Source: Adonisia turfae CCMR0081 (GTDB taxonomy: Bacteria; Cyanobacteriota; Cyanobacteriia; Phormidesmidales; Phormidesmidaceae). From it: a DNA stretch of 64,000 nt. How positions within the stretch are numbered: the first letter of the stretch is position 1; every line of letters begins with the position of its first letter. The notes under the pieces are model-generated. The model worked only from the letters and a program-made list of their open reading frames with translations, made no database searches and was not told the origin of the DNA. Positions 9,050-17,584 of this stretch are shown here, piece after piece. Both the position numbers and the translations under genes were made by a program. The stretch is taken from assembly GCF_011009555.1 (NCBI RefSeq), contig NZ_QXHD01000004.1, positions 3,238,150 to 3,302,149 on the forward strand, written 5' to 3'.

Positions 9050-10077
9050 ATGACAAATTCTTCGAGGTATTGGACACCATCCAACTGGAGCCGTACCCGA
9101 AAGCGCTCACCAGGACGACTGCTGAATTGTAACTGAATATAATTGTCAGCCTGTCTGGCTCGAGCATCCATAAATACAGTATCCGATGTTTCTAGCACTG
9201 CCAGTTCAAGGTCAGGGGGAAGGTAAGGTTGACCTTGAGGATGTACCTGTAGCCCAATGTTAATTGCCCCAGATGATTCACTCTGGATTTCCACCAGCAT
9301 GACAACTTGCACATCCCCCAGATGCACTCCAACATCAATCAGCTTGGCTCGTTTGACATCAAGAAGACTGTCAGCAAAGGGGCCATCAGATACAGCATCC
9401 AATGGAGTATCAGTATCCGTTTCATCGACATGTCTAAAGCTAAAGGCCAGACTAACTTGTTCTGGACTAAGCAAGGTTTCCACTGCAAGCCATCCTGCTT
9501 CAAATGATTGATTAAGCCATTGGCCAAGTTTGACCGCTGTTGCAGCTAGCTGGGACTGGTCCATATCTGAGGATGTAGCCACTTCGTTCGAGGGCATTAG
9601 CTCATGGATACGCTGTAGCAATGTTTCAGGGGGCTGTAGGTCTGAAATGGTTAAGGCTGTTTCACCAACGGTAGGCGTAAAACCCAGTAGATGAGCCATT
9701 TTCAAGTTTTCATCAATCCAGACAACCACATACCCGATGCGCAGATCCCATACTTCAGGGGGTACCTCACAAATATTAGCCCCTGTCTGAATAGGTCGGC
9801 ATTCTAACCGACCCAGCCCTGGCAGCGTCAAGTCAGCAACATCAGTCATCATCTGAGTCACTGGATTCCAGCTATCACTTTGCTCTAAATCGCTGACAAT
9901 TCCCATCATCTGGCAGTAACCATGGATAGCAAAAACGGCTAGCGTATTTAGCTGCACCTGCTCTGACTTGATGGCAGTCGGCTGAGCACTGGCAAATTGC
10001 TGGGCCATGGTGCGGGCCTGTTCAGTAATGGGAAGCGGCACTGCTTGAGGGTATAGCGTTAACTGTGTGGTCATCAT
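9046..10077 (-). CDS. DUF1822 family protein
   Basis: A 343-residue protein beginning LTLYPQAVPLPITEQARTMA, followed by NTLAVFAIHGYCQMMGI and YVVVWIDENLKMAHLLGF, the recognised core of the cyanobacterial DUF1822 family. No signal peptide or membrane helix is evident, so it is probably cytosolic. The C-terminal third has beta-rich sequence ending RFRVRLQLDGVQYLEEFVM. Members are found almost only beside sigma-like factors and CHAT-CHASE2 genes, as here: 37 bp after the sigma-like gene and overlapping the next gene by 4 bases. Function unknown; a regulatory partner of the sigma-like factor or CHAT protein is a guess. Confidence 0.8.
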   Translation of the reverse strand: MMTTQLTLYPQAVPLPITEQARTMAQQFASAQPTAIKSEQVQLNTLAVFAIHGYCQMMGIVSDLEQSDSWNPVTQMMTDVADLTLPGLGRLECRPIQTGANICEVPPEVWDLRIGYVVVWIDENLKMAHLLGFTPTVGETALTISDLQPPETLLQRIHELMPSNEVATSSDMDQSQLAATAVKLGQWLNQSFEAGWLAVETLLSPEQVSLAFSFRHVDETDTDTPLDAVSDGPFADSLLDVKRAKLIDVGVHLGDVQVVMLVEIQSESSGAINIGLQVHPQGQPYLPPDLELAVLETSDTVFMDARARQADNYIQLQFSSRPGERFRVRLQLDGVQYLEEFVM

Positions 10078-10113
10078 CTTTCTCTGGCGTAATAGTAATC
10101 AGACACAATGGGT

Positions 10114-10755
10114 TTATAGATAACCCTGGACTCGACCAAATTCTTTTAATAATGGAATGCACTGACGCTGGTAAAAGCTACTCAAGGTACTCACAGACAC
10201 CTCTAGCTGTGCAGCTAACTCTTTCCATGGAGTTTCTGGCGGCAATCGCTTTAGAATCAGCAGCTGACAGGTAATCTGAGGCTGACCTTTAATGTGGGTG
10301 TCAGCCAGGACGCCATCAGCATCGGCCTCTGCCCAGGCTTGAACTTCTGCCAGCAGCGGGGGAATATCTGGTGGGGCGGGTAAGCTGTCAAGCGGGTCCA
10401 AAGGTTTTCCCTCTGAACCTGAGGAAGTGGATGGATATGCCGTGGTAGCGTATTGCTTTTGTGTATTGATGTAGCCGTCCTGGAGGCGACGCTTAAGGTA
10501 AGCGTTTAACCAGGTAACGACATTAGCCTTGTCAGGATCGTAAGCGCAACCAGTTGTTGCTTCGCACAGATTACGACAAAAGTAGATCCAGGTCTGCTGT
10601 AGAGCATCTTGATAGTAGGGGGCTTGGTCCCGCCAAAGCTGATTGGAAATCAGGCGAATGATTTGGGTCAGGTGAGTCTGTCTTTTCAGACTACCTGGAG
10701 GATGACAACAGGCCTCAGCAATTAGTTTTTCGACGGTTTCCTGGAGTTCACTCAT
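10114..10755 (-). CDS. Sigma-70-like (ECF-type) RNA polymerase sigma factor
   Basis: A 213-residue protein. Residues about 50-110 resemble sigma region 2 (YYQDALQQTWIYFCRNL...VVTWLNAYLKRRLQDGY). The C-terminal 45 residues form a region-4-like helix-turn-helix (PWKELAAQLEVSVSTLSSFYQR). A Pro-rich linker joins the two. The type is a divergent group of sigma factors in cyanobacterial genomes. It is first in the operon with DUF1822 and CHAT-CHASE2 and may direct transcription of this operon, the divergent surface-protein operon, or both; that is inference from position. Confidence 0.7.
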   Translation of the reverse strand: MSELQETVEKLIAEACCHPPGSLKRQTHLTQIIRLISNQLWRDQAPYYQDALQQTWIYFCRNLCEATTGCAYDPDKANVVTWLNAYLKRRLQDGYINTQKQYATTAYPSTSSGSEGKPLDPLDSLPAPPDIPPLLAEVQAWAEADADGVLADTHIKGQPQITCQLLILKRLPPETPWKELAAQLEVSVSTLSSFYQRQCIPLLKEFGRVQGYL

Positions 10756-10959
10756 GCCTGATCAGTCACCCTTGCAAACGTCAATTTAAGTTAGCGATCT
10801 TTGGACGGTCACCTAAATAACCTATCAGGAAGATTGATAACTTTTACGCGGACGTTTATGTGAAAGTTCACTAAGTTGAGAGGCTAACTCGCCACTCTTG
10901 CTTGGGCATCATTAAAGCAAAAATTTGGAACTAAGACAGTGAGTCGTGAGCCGTAATTG

Positions 10960-11034
10960 ATAAACCACGTCCAAGTTGAAACCTGTCGTTTCCTCTACGG
11001 TAACATTCCAGTTCTGGACGTGGACAAGGTTTAT
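10960..11034 (+). repeat. 75-bp dispersed inverted repeat, copy 1
   Basis: Ends with ATAAACC and GGTTTAT, and inside has CCACGTCC...GGACGTGG, so it can fold on itself. Related copies lie at 47623-47697 (same strand) and 38903-38972 (opposite strand), with the same ends and the same GTTGAAACCTG/CAGGTCTGGACGTGG halves. Confidence 0.75.
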
Positions 11035-11167
11035 ATCAAGTTTAGCCACGTCTTGCCCATGACTTGCCAAGTCAAAATCTTCGTCTTGACAGACCACTTG
11101 GCAATAGCAGTAATTTTAGATTCTAACTTAAGGGCAAATTACTGCTTGAGGCAGGTCAAAAAATAAA

Positions 11168-11200
11168 AAGGGGCTGCCATTAGACAGATCCCCTTTATGA
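11168..11200 (-). terminator. Rho-independent terminator-like hairpin
   Basis: Read on the minus strand: AAAGGGG...CTG, loop, CAG...CCCCTTTTTATTTTTT. It lies just downstream of the degenerate 11267-11446 gene and would end that transcript. Confidence 0.5.
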
Positions 11201-11266
11201 ATAAAATCTTTGGACTAGTTGAGTACTTGGGAAGATACTGATAGAACTCTCTCTACCCAGGAATCA

Positions 11267-11446
11267 TTAGGGAACGAGAGGAGCATTCGCATTTCGATAA
11301 AAGATGGCAACGTCACTAATGCTGACGTTGCCAGTTCCACCAGTTACCCGAAACTCGATATTGTTTTCTCCAGATTTCGGAGAATTTATAATATTGACTG
11401 AAAGGGTTCTATCGATATCTCCGCCGATTTTCAGTCCAGGGGAATT
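11267..11446 (-). pseudogene. C-terminal remnant of an unidentified beta-rich protein
   Basis: The last 59 codons of a frame read KIGGDIDRTLSVNIINSPK...IEFRVTGGTGNVSISDVAIFY and stop at 11267. The sequence has the alternation of a beta-sandwich or carbohydrate-binding domain. A stop lies just upstream, while a neighbouring frame continues plausibly further upstream (GNGVRGKTSSEIPLD), which suggests a frameshifted, shortened gene. I cannot name the family. Confidence 0.3.
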
Positions 11447-11534
11447 TCAGAGGAAGTTTTCCCTCTTACTCCATTCCCGTCACCCTAGTCTCAACCTAAA
11501 AATTTAGGCTTGACAGACTACTAGAAAAGCGGTT

Positions 11535-11690
11535 TCAACGGACATAAGGGTTAATCTGTAGCCACTTACAAACTAAGCGATTGTTTTCGACAACCCAGGT
11601 AGCCGTTAGCCGAGCTTTGGTTTGAGCAGTGGGCATTTGAGTCTGGAATTTATCAGTCTTAGGGGCCAGGGTTTGAACAGGTGCAGTCAT
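11535..11690 (-). CDS. Small conserved-looking protein, 51 aa
   Basis: The ATG at 11690 is preceded by GGAGAAAATTGTC, a good ribosome-binding site. The product starts with a Thr/Gln/Pro-rich flexible half and ends in a compact motif (RLTATWVVENNRLVCKWLQI) with paired Trp residues and one Cys. It resembles small cyanobacterial proteins of the '-TW-.-.-LVC-W-' type that I recall only loosely. No function can be given. Confidence 0.5.
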   Translation of the reverse strand: MTAPVQTLAPKTDKFQTQMPTAQTKARLTATWVVENNRLVCKWLQINPYVR

Positions 11691-11699
11691 GACAATTTT

Positions 11700-12060
11700 C
11701 TCCAAATAATGTGATCAAGGTTAGGGATCTGCCAAAAAATAAAATCTCTGGCTGAGAGAAGGAAAAGGGGTAAAGGAACAAGGGTAAGGGGCTATTGGCA
11801 GGTACCTTATTTACCGGCAAGCCCCTAGGGCCCATTTTTTTACTCCTTCTGACCATGGGTGGGATGGAACATGAGATCGGAAAGTCCTCCAAAGGATTAA
11901 TGCTTTGACGTTAGTCTCGCTCGCTTCAGTCTTACTGTTCCATCTCTGATCACTCTTAAAGAGGATACAGCGTTTCTCACATGCGCTGAATATATCCCCA
12001 TTGCCCATTGCCTCACCTTGCCAATATATTCATTCCAATCGAGAATGCGATAAGCATTAG
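11700..12060. other. Intergenic, nothing firm
   Basis: About 360 bp. Open frames of 65-77 codons overlap one another on the minus strand with Pro- and Ser-rich low-quality translations, and no start has a good ribosome-binding site. I see no confident gene; the region may hold old IS debris. Confidence 0.3.
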
Positions 12061-12273
12061 CTAACAAGAAACTTGTTCAGCAGCCTCATATTGTCCTGGA
12101 ATCGGCACATCAGGCTGAAACACTTGGCGTAATGTGGCCATATTCATCACCATGGCGCATGTTGCGATTGCCATTAGTCCTGTCAAGACTAAAAGACCAA
12201 GCAGACTGGTCCAATCGGGGTTAGCGGATCGGATGATGTGAGGTTTTGGTATTGATACCTTAGTCACATTCAA
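12061..12273 (-). CDS. Small single-span membrane protein, 70 aa
   Basis: Starts at a TTG (12273) directly after the stop of the 24-codon frame upstream, consistent with coupled translation. The product has a polar N-terminus (SIPKPHIIRSANPDW), one strong hydrophobic helix of about 22 residues (SLLGLLVLTGLMAIATCAMV) and a polar C-terminal tail. This is a plausible small membrane protein of unknown function. Without homologues the call rests on the hydrophobic segment and coupling. Confidence 0.4.
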   Translation of the reverse strand: MNVTKVSIPKPHIIRSANPDWTSLLGLLVLTGLMAIATCAMVMNMATLRQVFQPDVPIPGQYEAAEQVSC

Positions 12274-12348
12274 TTATTCGAGAGAATAAGGTTTTGACGG
12301 AGACAATGGTTTTGGTGTAGTCAAAATACGGACAAATTCTAAAATCAT
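12274..12348 (-). CDS. Putative 24-aa leader peptide or small protein
   Basis: The ATG at 12348 is preceded by AAGGAGTTATCC, an excellent ribosome-binding site. The frame ends 24 codons later, with the TTG start of the membrane-protein gene immediately after the stop. It could be a real micropeptide, a translational leader for the next gene, or the front of one gene broken by a frameshift. Confidence 0.35.
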   Translation of the reverse strand: MILEFVRILTTPKPLSPSKPYSLE

Positions 12349-13174
12349 GGATAACTCCTTACAAACCCATTTTGGTTTGTAAAAAAGGTGTTTTTTGAGT
12401 TGTTCTTTGTTTTGTCTGACGATGCTTGCTGATTGAACACTGTTAGGTTAATGGACTGTGCTTTGGAACTTGGCGAAAGGTGCGATCTCACATTGAGTAA
12501 ATTGCAAGTGAGATCGCTAGTACGTGAACATAAACATGAAAATCATTCTTTGAGTCAATAATGCCTGGTACCAGCCTCCTTACAGGATTAGTTAGTGGAT
12601 ATCAGATACTTCAAACAGATTTTCTGTAAGCGTCTATTGACCTATCAGGGGAGGTTCTAGAAATTATGCAGAGTGACGCAACTTTTTTAGGATGAGTATG
12701 AAACTAAGCTCGACTTAATACATTAAGTGATATAACAAACCCAGTCAGACCAAGGACTGAGGCGTTATATAAAAGCATGGCACTGCTGGATTATGCCGAG
12801 CCATTGCCCTACCAGCAAGGCTGCTCAGCTCCTGCAACAAGCACTTGACCAGTAGCACTCGCTCACACTCTAATGTCCTACTTAAACAAATTCAGCCCGG
12901 TCACAGCGGCTTGGGTAAACCCAAGTCAGTGGCTAGGCATTCTGTTTGAGGGCCAGGCATTACGATTCACCACGTCAAGGCCTTGAAATAAATATATAGC
13001 TCAAACAGTTTCAGGGTTTACCCGGAGAAAGCTTTGATATTAAAATGATGCTCGGCAACATGTTTAGAACCAAAGCATTTGTGATTTAGACCGAGTATCG
13101 AAAAGTAGAAAGGGAAACACTGTATTCGAAGCGATTGGGAATCACCATAACTTCCAGGAGTAGAGGATATAAAC
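12349..13174. promoter_or_regulatory. Intergenic: upstream region of the TPS surface-protein operon
   Basis: Over 800 bp without a gene. It contains a 10-bp inverted repeat (GCGATCTCAC/GTGAGATCGC) near 12482-12517, a ~370-bp degenerate repeat element (12626-12994, listed separately) and the leader before the ATG at 13175. The GGAG at 13157 lies 15 bases before the ATG, a somewhat distant ribosome-binding site. The promoter of the TPS operon should lie in the last 180 bp. Confidence 0.35.
12626..12994. repeat. ~370-bp degenerate dispersed repeat, copy 1
   Basis: Matches 33284-33664 along its whole length with scattered substitutions and small indels. Shared blocks include GCGTCTATTGACCTATCAGG, AGCTCGACTTAATACATTAAG and CTGGATTATGCCGAGCCATT. 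Both copies read as broken frames on both strands, so it is a decayed mobile element or a non-coding repeat. Confidence 0.7.
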
Positions 13175-16100
13175 ATGAGTCAGCCTTTAAACCACTGGTC
13201 TTATTACCTTAACCTCATTAGCTATTTGGCTTGTGGGACTAGTGTTTTTTTAGTCGCACCTGCATTAGCTCAAAGCAACCCTGTCCCTGACAACAGTTTA
13301 GGAGCAGAAAATTCTCAAATTATTCCCAATCAAACTATCGATGGTTTATCTGTAGACATCATTGATGGTGGGGCTGTTAGAGGTTCCCACTTGTTTCACA
13401 GTTTTATCGAATTCAATGTTGAACAAGGACGAGGGGCTTACTTCAGCAACCGCATTGGGATCGAGAACATTTTTAGTCGAGTAACCGGTGCAAACTCTTC
13501 AGCAATAGACGGTACGTTAGGCGTCTTGGGCGATGCAAATTTGTTCTTGCTAAATCCGAATGGGATTATCTTTGGTCCCAATAGTCGCTTAGATGTGGGC
13601 GGTTCCTTTTTCGCCAGTACTGCCGACAGCGTCTTATTTAACGAGTATGAATTTGACACTGTTAATCCAACAGCTCCGCCTTTGCTAACGATGAGCCAAC
13701 CGGTGGGACTGCAAGTTGGGCAAAATCCAGGGGACATTGTGATTCGTAGTCAACCGATTTCTTTTACGGCAGGAAACATCACTGAAGTCGCTGATGCAGG
13801 GCCTTTACTAGATACAGCCCAAGTTGCTAATGATGCAGGATCATCGGTACCCAGCACCATCACGGGCGAACTCGCCGAGAATAATGATGTTGATTTGTAC
13901 AGGCTCTTACTGCCCGCAGGCTCTTCTTTTTCGGCGAGCACGGTCGGCGGAACCGATGTGGATACAATTGTTTTCTTGTTTGATGAAAACGGACTGGGGA
14001 TTATTGGCAATGATGATGATGTAGGGCTTCAATCGACGTTGCCTGCTCAAGAAGTAACCGCATCAGGAGAATTTTATTTGGGTCTATCTAGTTTTAACAA
14101 TCGCCCCATAAGTGCAGGGGGAGATATTTTTTCACTTAATGACTTTAGACCGACAGGGCCAGGGTCGGTCTTGCCCTTAGCAGGCTATACAGACAATGGC
14201 CAAGAGAGTGGAGCTTACACAATTTTTCTTGATGTTCTGAGTTCGGATCCTAATAATGTGGGCGGCTTACAGGTACCTGCAGGTGAAACCCTGACGTTGC
14301 TGGGGGGAGATGTTCGCCTGGAAAGCGGACAAATTCTGGCACCAGGGGCAGATGTGCAGTTGGGCGGATTGAATGCAGCAGGGGTGATTACGTTAGACGC
14401 GAATCAGAGGATTGCTTTTCCTGAAAATGTTGTCCGTGGGGATGTTTTGTTCGAGGCCGGAGCCACAGTGAATGTACAAGGGGATGGTGATGGGAGCGTT
14501 GCCATCTTAGCTGACACCCTTAGCCTGACTCAGGCGAGCGAGATTGTGGTCGGAATTAGGGCAGACGCGACGAGCGGCAATGGGGCAGGGGATATTGTTA
14601 TCAATGCCTCTAATCTAGTGGAACTTTTGGATGGAACACGAATCGAGGCCAGTACCTTTGGTCTGGGCAATGCTGGGCAAATCGTGGTGAACACCGGTAC
14701 TTTTCGTGCTCAGGGAGCATCTAGTGAAGTTTTACGTCGCAGTGGCGGCATTTTCAACAATGTCGAAGAGGATGCTGTAGGAAACTCTGGAGGGATCGTG
14801 GTGGAAGCTTCTGAAAGGGTCGAACTCCTGGATGGAGCAGGTATCTTTAGCGAAGTTGGAAGAAACGCTGAGGGGAACTCTGGGGGAATTGTATTAGAAG
14901 CATCCGACAGTGTTGAACTCCTTAATAAAGCAGGACTCGAGGCCAATACCGCTGGTCAGGGAAATGCTGGGCCCATCGTCGTAAACACCACTATCTTTCG
15001 TGCGCAGGACAGTGATGTTGTCAGCGAAGTCGAACCGTTCGCTGAGGGAAACTCTGGGGGAATTGTTTTGGAGGCTTCAGAAAGTGTTGAACTTCTGGAT
15101 GGGACATTAATCCTTAGCAATACCTCTGGTCAAGGAAATGCCGGACCCATCGAAGTGAACACCACTACCTTTCGCGCACAGGGAACAGGCAGTTTCGGTG
15201 TCCCGAGTACTGTTTTTAGTGAAGTCAGATCTCTCGCTGTGGGGAATTCTGGAGGAATTGTGTTAGAAGCATCTGAGAGCGTCGAACTCCTGGATGGGGC
15301 ACAACTTGCTGCCAGTAACTCTGGTCAGGGCAATACTGGTCCAATCGCCATAAACACCAATACCTTTCGCGCTCAAGGAGAAAGCAGCCGAGGACGGAGC
15401 GGTGTTATCAGCGAAATTGAAGGATTTGCTGAGGGGAACTCTGGGGGCATAGTCCTGGAGGCTTCTAACAGCGTTGAACTCTTGGATGGGGGACGACTCA
15501 GTACCACTATTAGAGATCGGGGTGCAGGCACTGTTGGCTCAATAGTGGTGGACACCAATACCTTTCGCGCTCAGGGAGAAGCTAGCAACGGTGATAACAG
15601 TGGTGTTTTCAGCTTTAACTTCACGTTCGATGAGGATGAGCGCTCTTCTGGAAAAATTGAATTAGTAGCATCTGACAGCATCGAACTCCTGGATGGGGCA
15701 CAACTCATTACCAATACCTTGAATCAGGGCAATGCTGGGCAAATCGTGGTAAATACCACCACATTTCGTGCTCAGGGAGCATCTAGCAATGGTGATAACA
15801 GTGGCGTTTTCAGCCAAGTCGAGTCCAGCAGCATATCAGAGAGGTCTGAAGGAGATTCTGAGGGGATTATATTGGAGGCGTCTGAGAGCATCGAACTACT
15901 GGATAGGGCAGGGCTCGCTGCCAGTACCTCGGCGTTGGGAAATGCAGGAGAGATCACCATCGCCACCCCCAACTTAAGCCTTGCGGATGCTGCCTTTATT
16001 TCAACCGAGACTACTGGTGCAGGTAACGCTAGTTCCATCAGGGTTGAAGCATCAGAAGCCGTAACCCTAGGACAAAACACCCGTCTGACTGCTGAAACTT

Positions 16101-17584
16101 CTGGTGCTGGTGCCCCCGGTGACATTGAAATCACGGCCCCAATCCTTACCATTGGTCAGAATGCAGAACTCAGTACCACCATTACCGCAGACTCTACCAA
16201 CCAGGCAGGCAACAGCGATATCAAGCTCAATACCTCGGTGTTAGATATCTCCGGTGAACTGGGGGTCTTTGCCGAAACCAACAGCGCTGCACCCGCAGGA
16301 GACTTATCCATCCAACCCACTAGCCATGATACCGATTTAAATATCCAATTCAGAGACAATGGTTTTATTGCTGCTCGCACGACAGCCACTGGCATCGGCG
16401 GTGGTATTGAGATTACGGCCCCTGAAACTATTAATATTCAGGGGCAAGGACGGGTCTCGGTTGAGACCCTGGGACAAGGTGATGCAGGGCAGGTGACACT
16501 GACGGCTCCGGAAGTCACCCTCAAGGAGGGAATAACCATCGCAGCAACTACCACAGCATCAGGCCAAGCAGGAGACATACTCTTGGACGTTGCCGACAGT
16601 CTGACTATTGATAATAGTACTGTTGAATCCAGTACAGGCCCTGTTTCGTCCGGATTGGGGGGGAATATTTTCATCAGTAATGAGATTGTCGAGCAAGGTG
16701 GAGAGCCTGTAATTCTCCAAAGCACTCCTGAGGTCGCTTTAAATAACGGTGGGCGGATTACGGTCAACTCCGAAGGGCAAGCTCAGGGGGGGAATATCAC
16801 GACAACCGCTGACCAACTAACGCTAAACAACGGTAGTGCCATCACCGCCACCACGCGCAGCAGTAATGGGGGTAACCTGACCTTCACCCTGGAAGATGTC
16901 TTAGTGTTGCGCAACGGTAGCACTCTCTCTGCTACTGCCGGAACCGCCCAAGCTGGCGGTGATGGTGGCAATATCAGCATTACTGGTCCCAATAGTTTTC
17001 TCGTTGCTGTTCCTGATGAAAACAGCGACATCACTGCCAATGCCTTTGAAGGTAATGGCGGCAATATCAACATCACCGCCCGAAATATCCTTGGTCTAGA
17101 ATTTCGCCCCAAGCTAACACCCCTCAGTGACATCACCGCCAGCTCCGAGTTTGGCCTATCGGGCACTGTCACTCTCAATACCCCCAACCTTGATCCCGCT
17201 CAAGGACTGATTGAGTTACCGACCGACCTCGTAGATAGGAGCAACCAAATTGATCAACGCTGCCTGACTGATACTGGCCAAGGGCAGAGTGCATTTGTAG
17301 TAACCGGTCGCGGCGGATTACCCCCCACCCCCAATGATGTAGTACGTAGTGAATCACCTGGATTGATAGACCTAGAAATTTATGGAAACCCCAATACCCT
17401 CACCCAGAGTACAGACACTAATGCAAAACCCACTGCCCTAACCCCAACAGCAAATCGCCCAGCACATGTCGAAGCTCAGTCTTTTGTCATGAATGACTCT
17501 GGCATCGTTGAGCTGTTAGCCCAGGCTTCCCAGGCAACAGCCCAGTTAATCTCTTACAGTGGTGCATGCCCATCCAGACCATGA
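13175..17584 (+). CDS. Two-partner-secretion exoprotein (filamentous haemagglutinin N-terminal domain, 'S-layer' type)
   Basis: A 1469-residue protein with a signal peptide (cleavage near ALAQS, residue 33). The TPS domain follows (about 40-155) with the hallmark NLFLLNPNGIIFGPN. A segment at about 210-365 resembles a pre-peptidase C-terminal (PPC) domain (NDVDLYRLLLPAGSSFSAST, TDVDTIVFLFDE). A long right-handed beta-helix comes next. Between about 14590 and 15940 the gene has diverged tandem repeats with TFRAQG, NSGGIVLEASESVELLDGA and SGQGNAGPI. The C-terminus (QRCLTDTGQGQSAFVVTGRG) is typical of cyanobacterial members. It should be exported across the outer membrane by a TpsB/FhaC-type partner, not in this window. 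Its stop overlaps the next gene's start. Confidence 0.85.
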   Translation: MSQPLNHWSYYLNLISYLACGTSVFLVAPALAQSNPVPDNSLGAENSQIIPNQTIDGLSVDIIDGGAVRGSHLFHSFIEFNVEQGRGAYFSNRIGIENIFSRVTGANSSAIDGTLGVLGDANLFLLNPNGIIFGPNSRLDVGGSFFASTADSVLFNEYEFDTVNPTAPPLLTMSQPVGLQVGQNPGDIVIRSQPISFTAGNITEVADAGPLLDTAQVANDAGSSVPSTITGELAENNDVDLYRLLLPAGSSFSASTVGGTDVDTIVFLFDENGLGIIGNDDDVGLQSTLPAQEVTASGEFYLGLSSFNNRPISAGGDIFSLNDFRPTGPGSVLPLAGYTDNGQESGAYTIFLDVLSSDPNNVGGLQVPAGETLTLLGGDVRLESGQILAPGADVQLGGLNAAGVITLDANQRIAFPENVVRGDVLFEAGATVNVQGDGDGSVAILADTLSLTQASEIVVGIRADATSGNGAGDIVINASNLVELLDGTRIEASTFGLGNAGQIVVNTGTFRAQGASSEVLRRSGGIFNNVEEDAVGNSGGIVVEASERVELLDGAGIFSEVGRNAEGNSGGIVLEASDSVELLNKAGLEANTAGQGNAGPIVVNTTIFRAQDSDVVSEVEPFAEGNSGGIVLEASESVELLDGTLILSNTSGQGNAGPIEVNTTTFRAQGTGSFGVPSTVFSEVRSLAVGNSGGIVLEASESVELLDGAQLAASNSGQGNTGPIAINTNTFRAQGESSRGRSGVISEIEGFAEGNSGGIVLEASNSVELLDGGRLSTTIRDRGAGTVGSIVVDTNTFRAQGEASNGDNSGVFSFNFTFDEDERSSGKIELVASDSIELLDGAQLITNTLNQGNAGQIVVNTTTFRAQGASSNGDNSGVFSQVESSSISERSEGDSEGIILEASESIELLDRAGLAASTSALGNAGEITIATPNLSLADAAFISTETTGAGNASSIRVEASEAVTLGQNTRLTAETSGAGAPGDIEITAPILTIGQNAELSTTITADSTNQAGNSDIKLNTSVLDISGELGVFAETNSAAPAGDLSIQPTSHDTDLNIQFRDNGFIAARTTATGIGGGIEITAPETINIQGQGRVSVETLGQGDAGQVTLTAPEVTLKEGITIAATTTASGQAGDILLDVADSLTIDNSTVESSTGPVSSGLGGNIFISNEIVEQGGEPVILQSTPEVALNNGGRITVNSEGQAQGGNITTTADQLTLNNGSAITATTRSSNGGNLTFTLEDVLVLRNGSTLSATAGTAQAGGDGGNISITGPNSFLVAVPDENSDITANAFEGNGGNINITARNILGLEFRPKLTPLSDITASSEFGLSGTVTLNTPNLDPAQGLIELPTDLVDRSNQIDQRCLTDTGQGQSAFVVTGRGGLPPTPNDVVRSESPGLIDLEIYGNPNTLTQSTDTNAKPTALTPTANRPAHVEAQSFVMNDSGIVELLAQASQATAQLISYSGACPSRP

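Larger units (their letters stand above)
10756..11266. other. Intergenic: sigma-factor operon upstream region
   Basis: Upstream of the sigma-like gene. It holds one copy of a 75-bp inverted repeat (listed separately) and a terminator-like hairpin near 11168-11200 facing the minus strand. Short frames here overlap the repeat and show no protein-like character. Confidence 0.4.

Noticed and set aside
12482..12517. CRISPR-like or operator palindrome (GCGATCTCAC/GTGAGATCGC)
   Set aside because: It is a single inverted repeat with no spaced copies. It resembles a HIP1-type palindrome and is mentioned only as part of the intergenic region.
16438..17187. Minus-strand frames of 109 and 134 codons within the TPS gene
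   Set aside because: Antisense to a repetitive beta-helix region where stop codons are scarce on the other strand.
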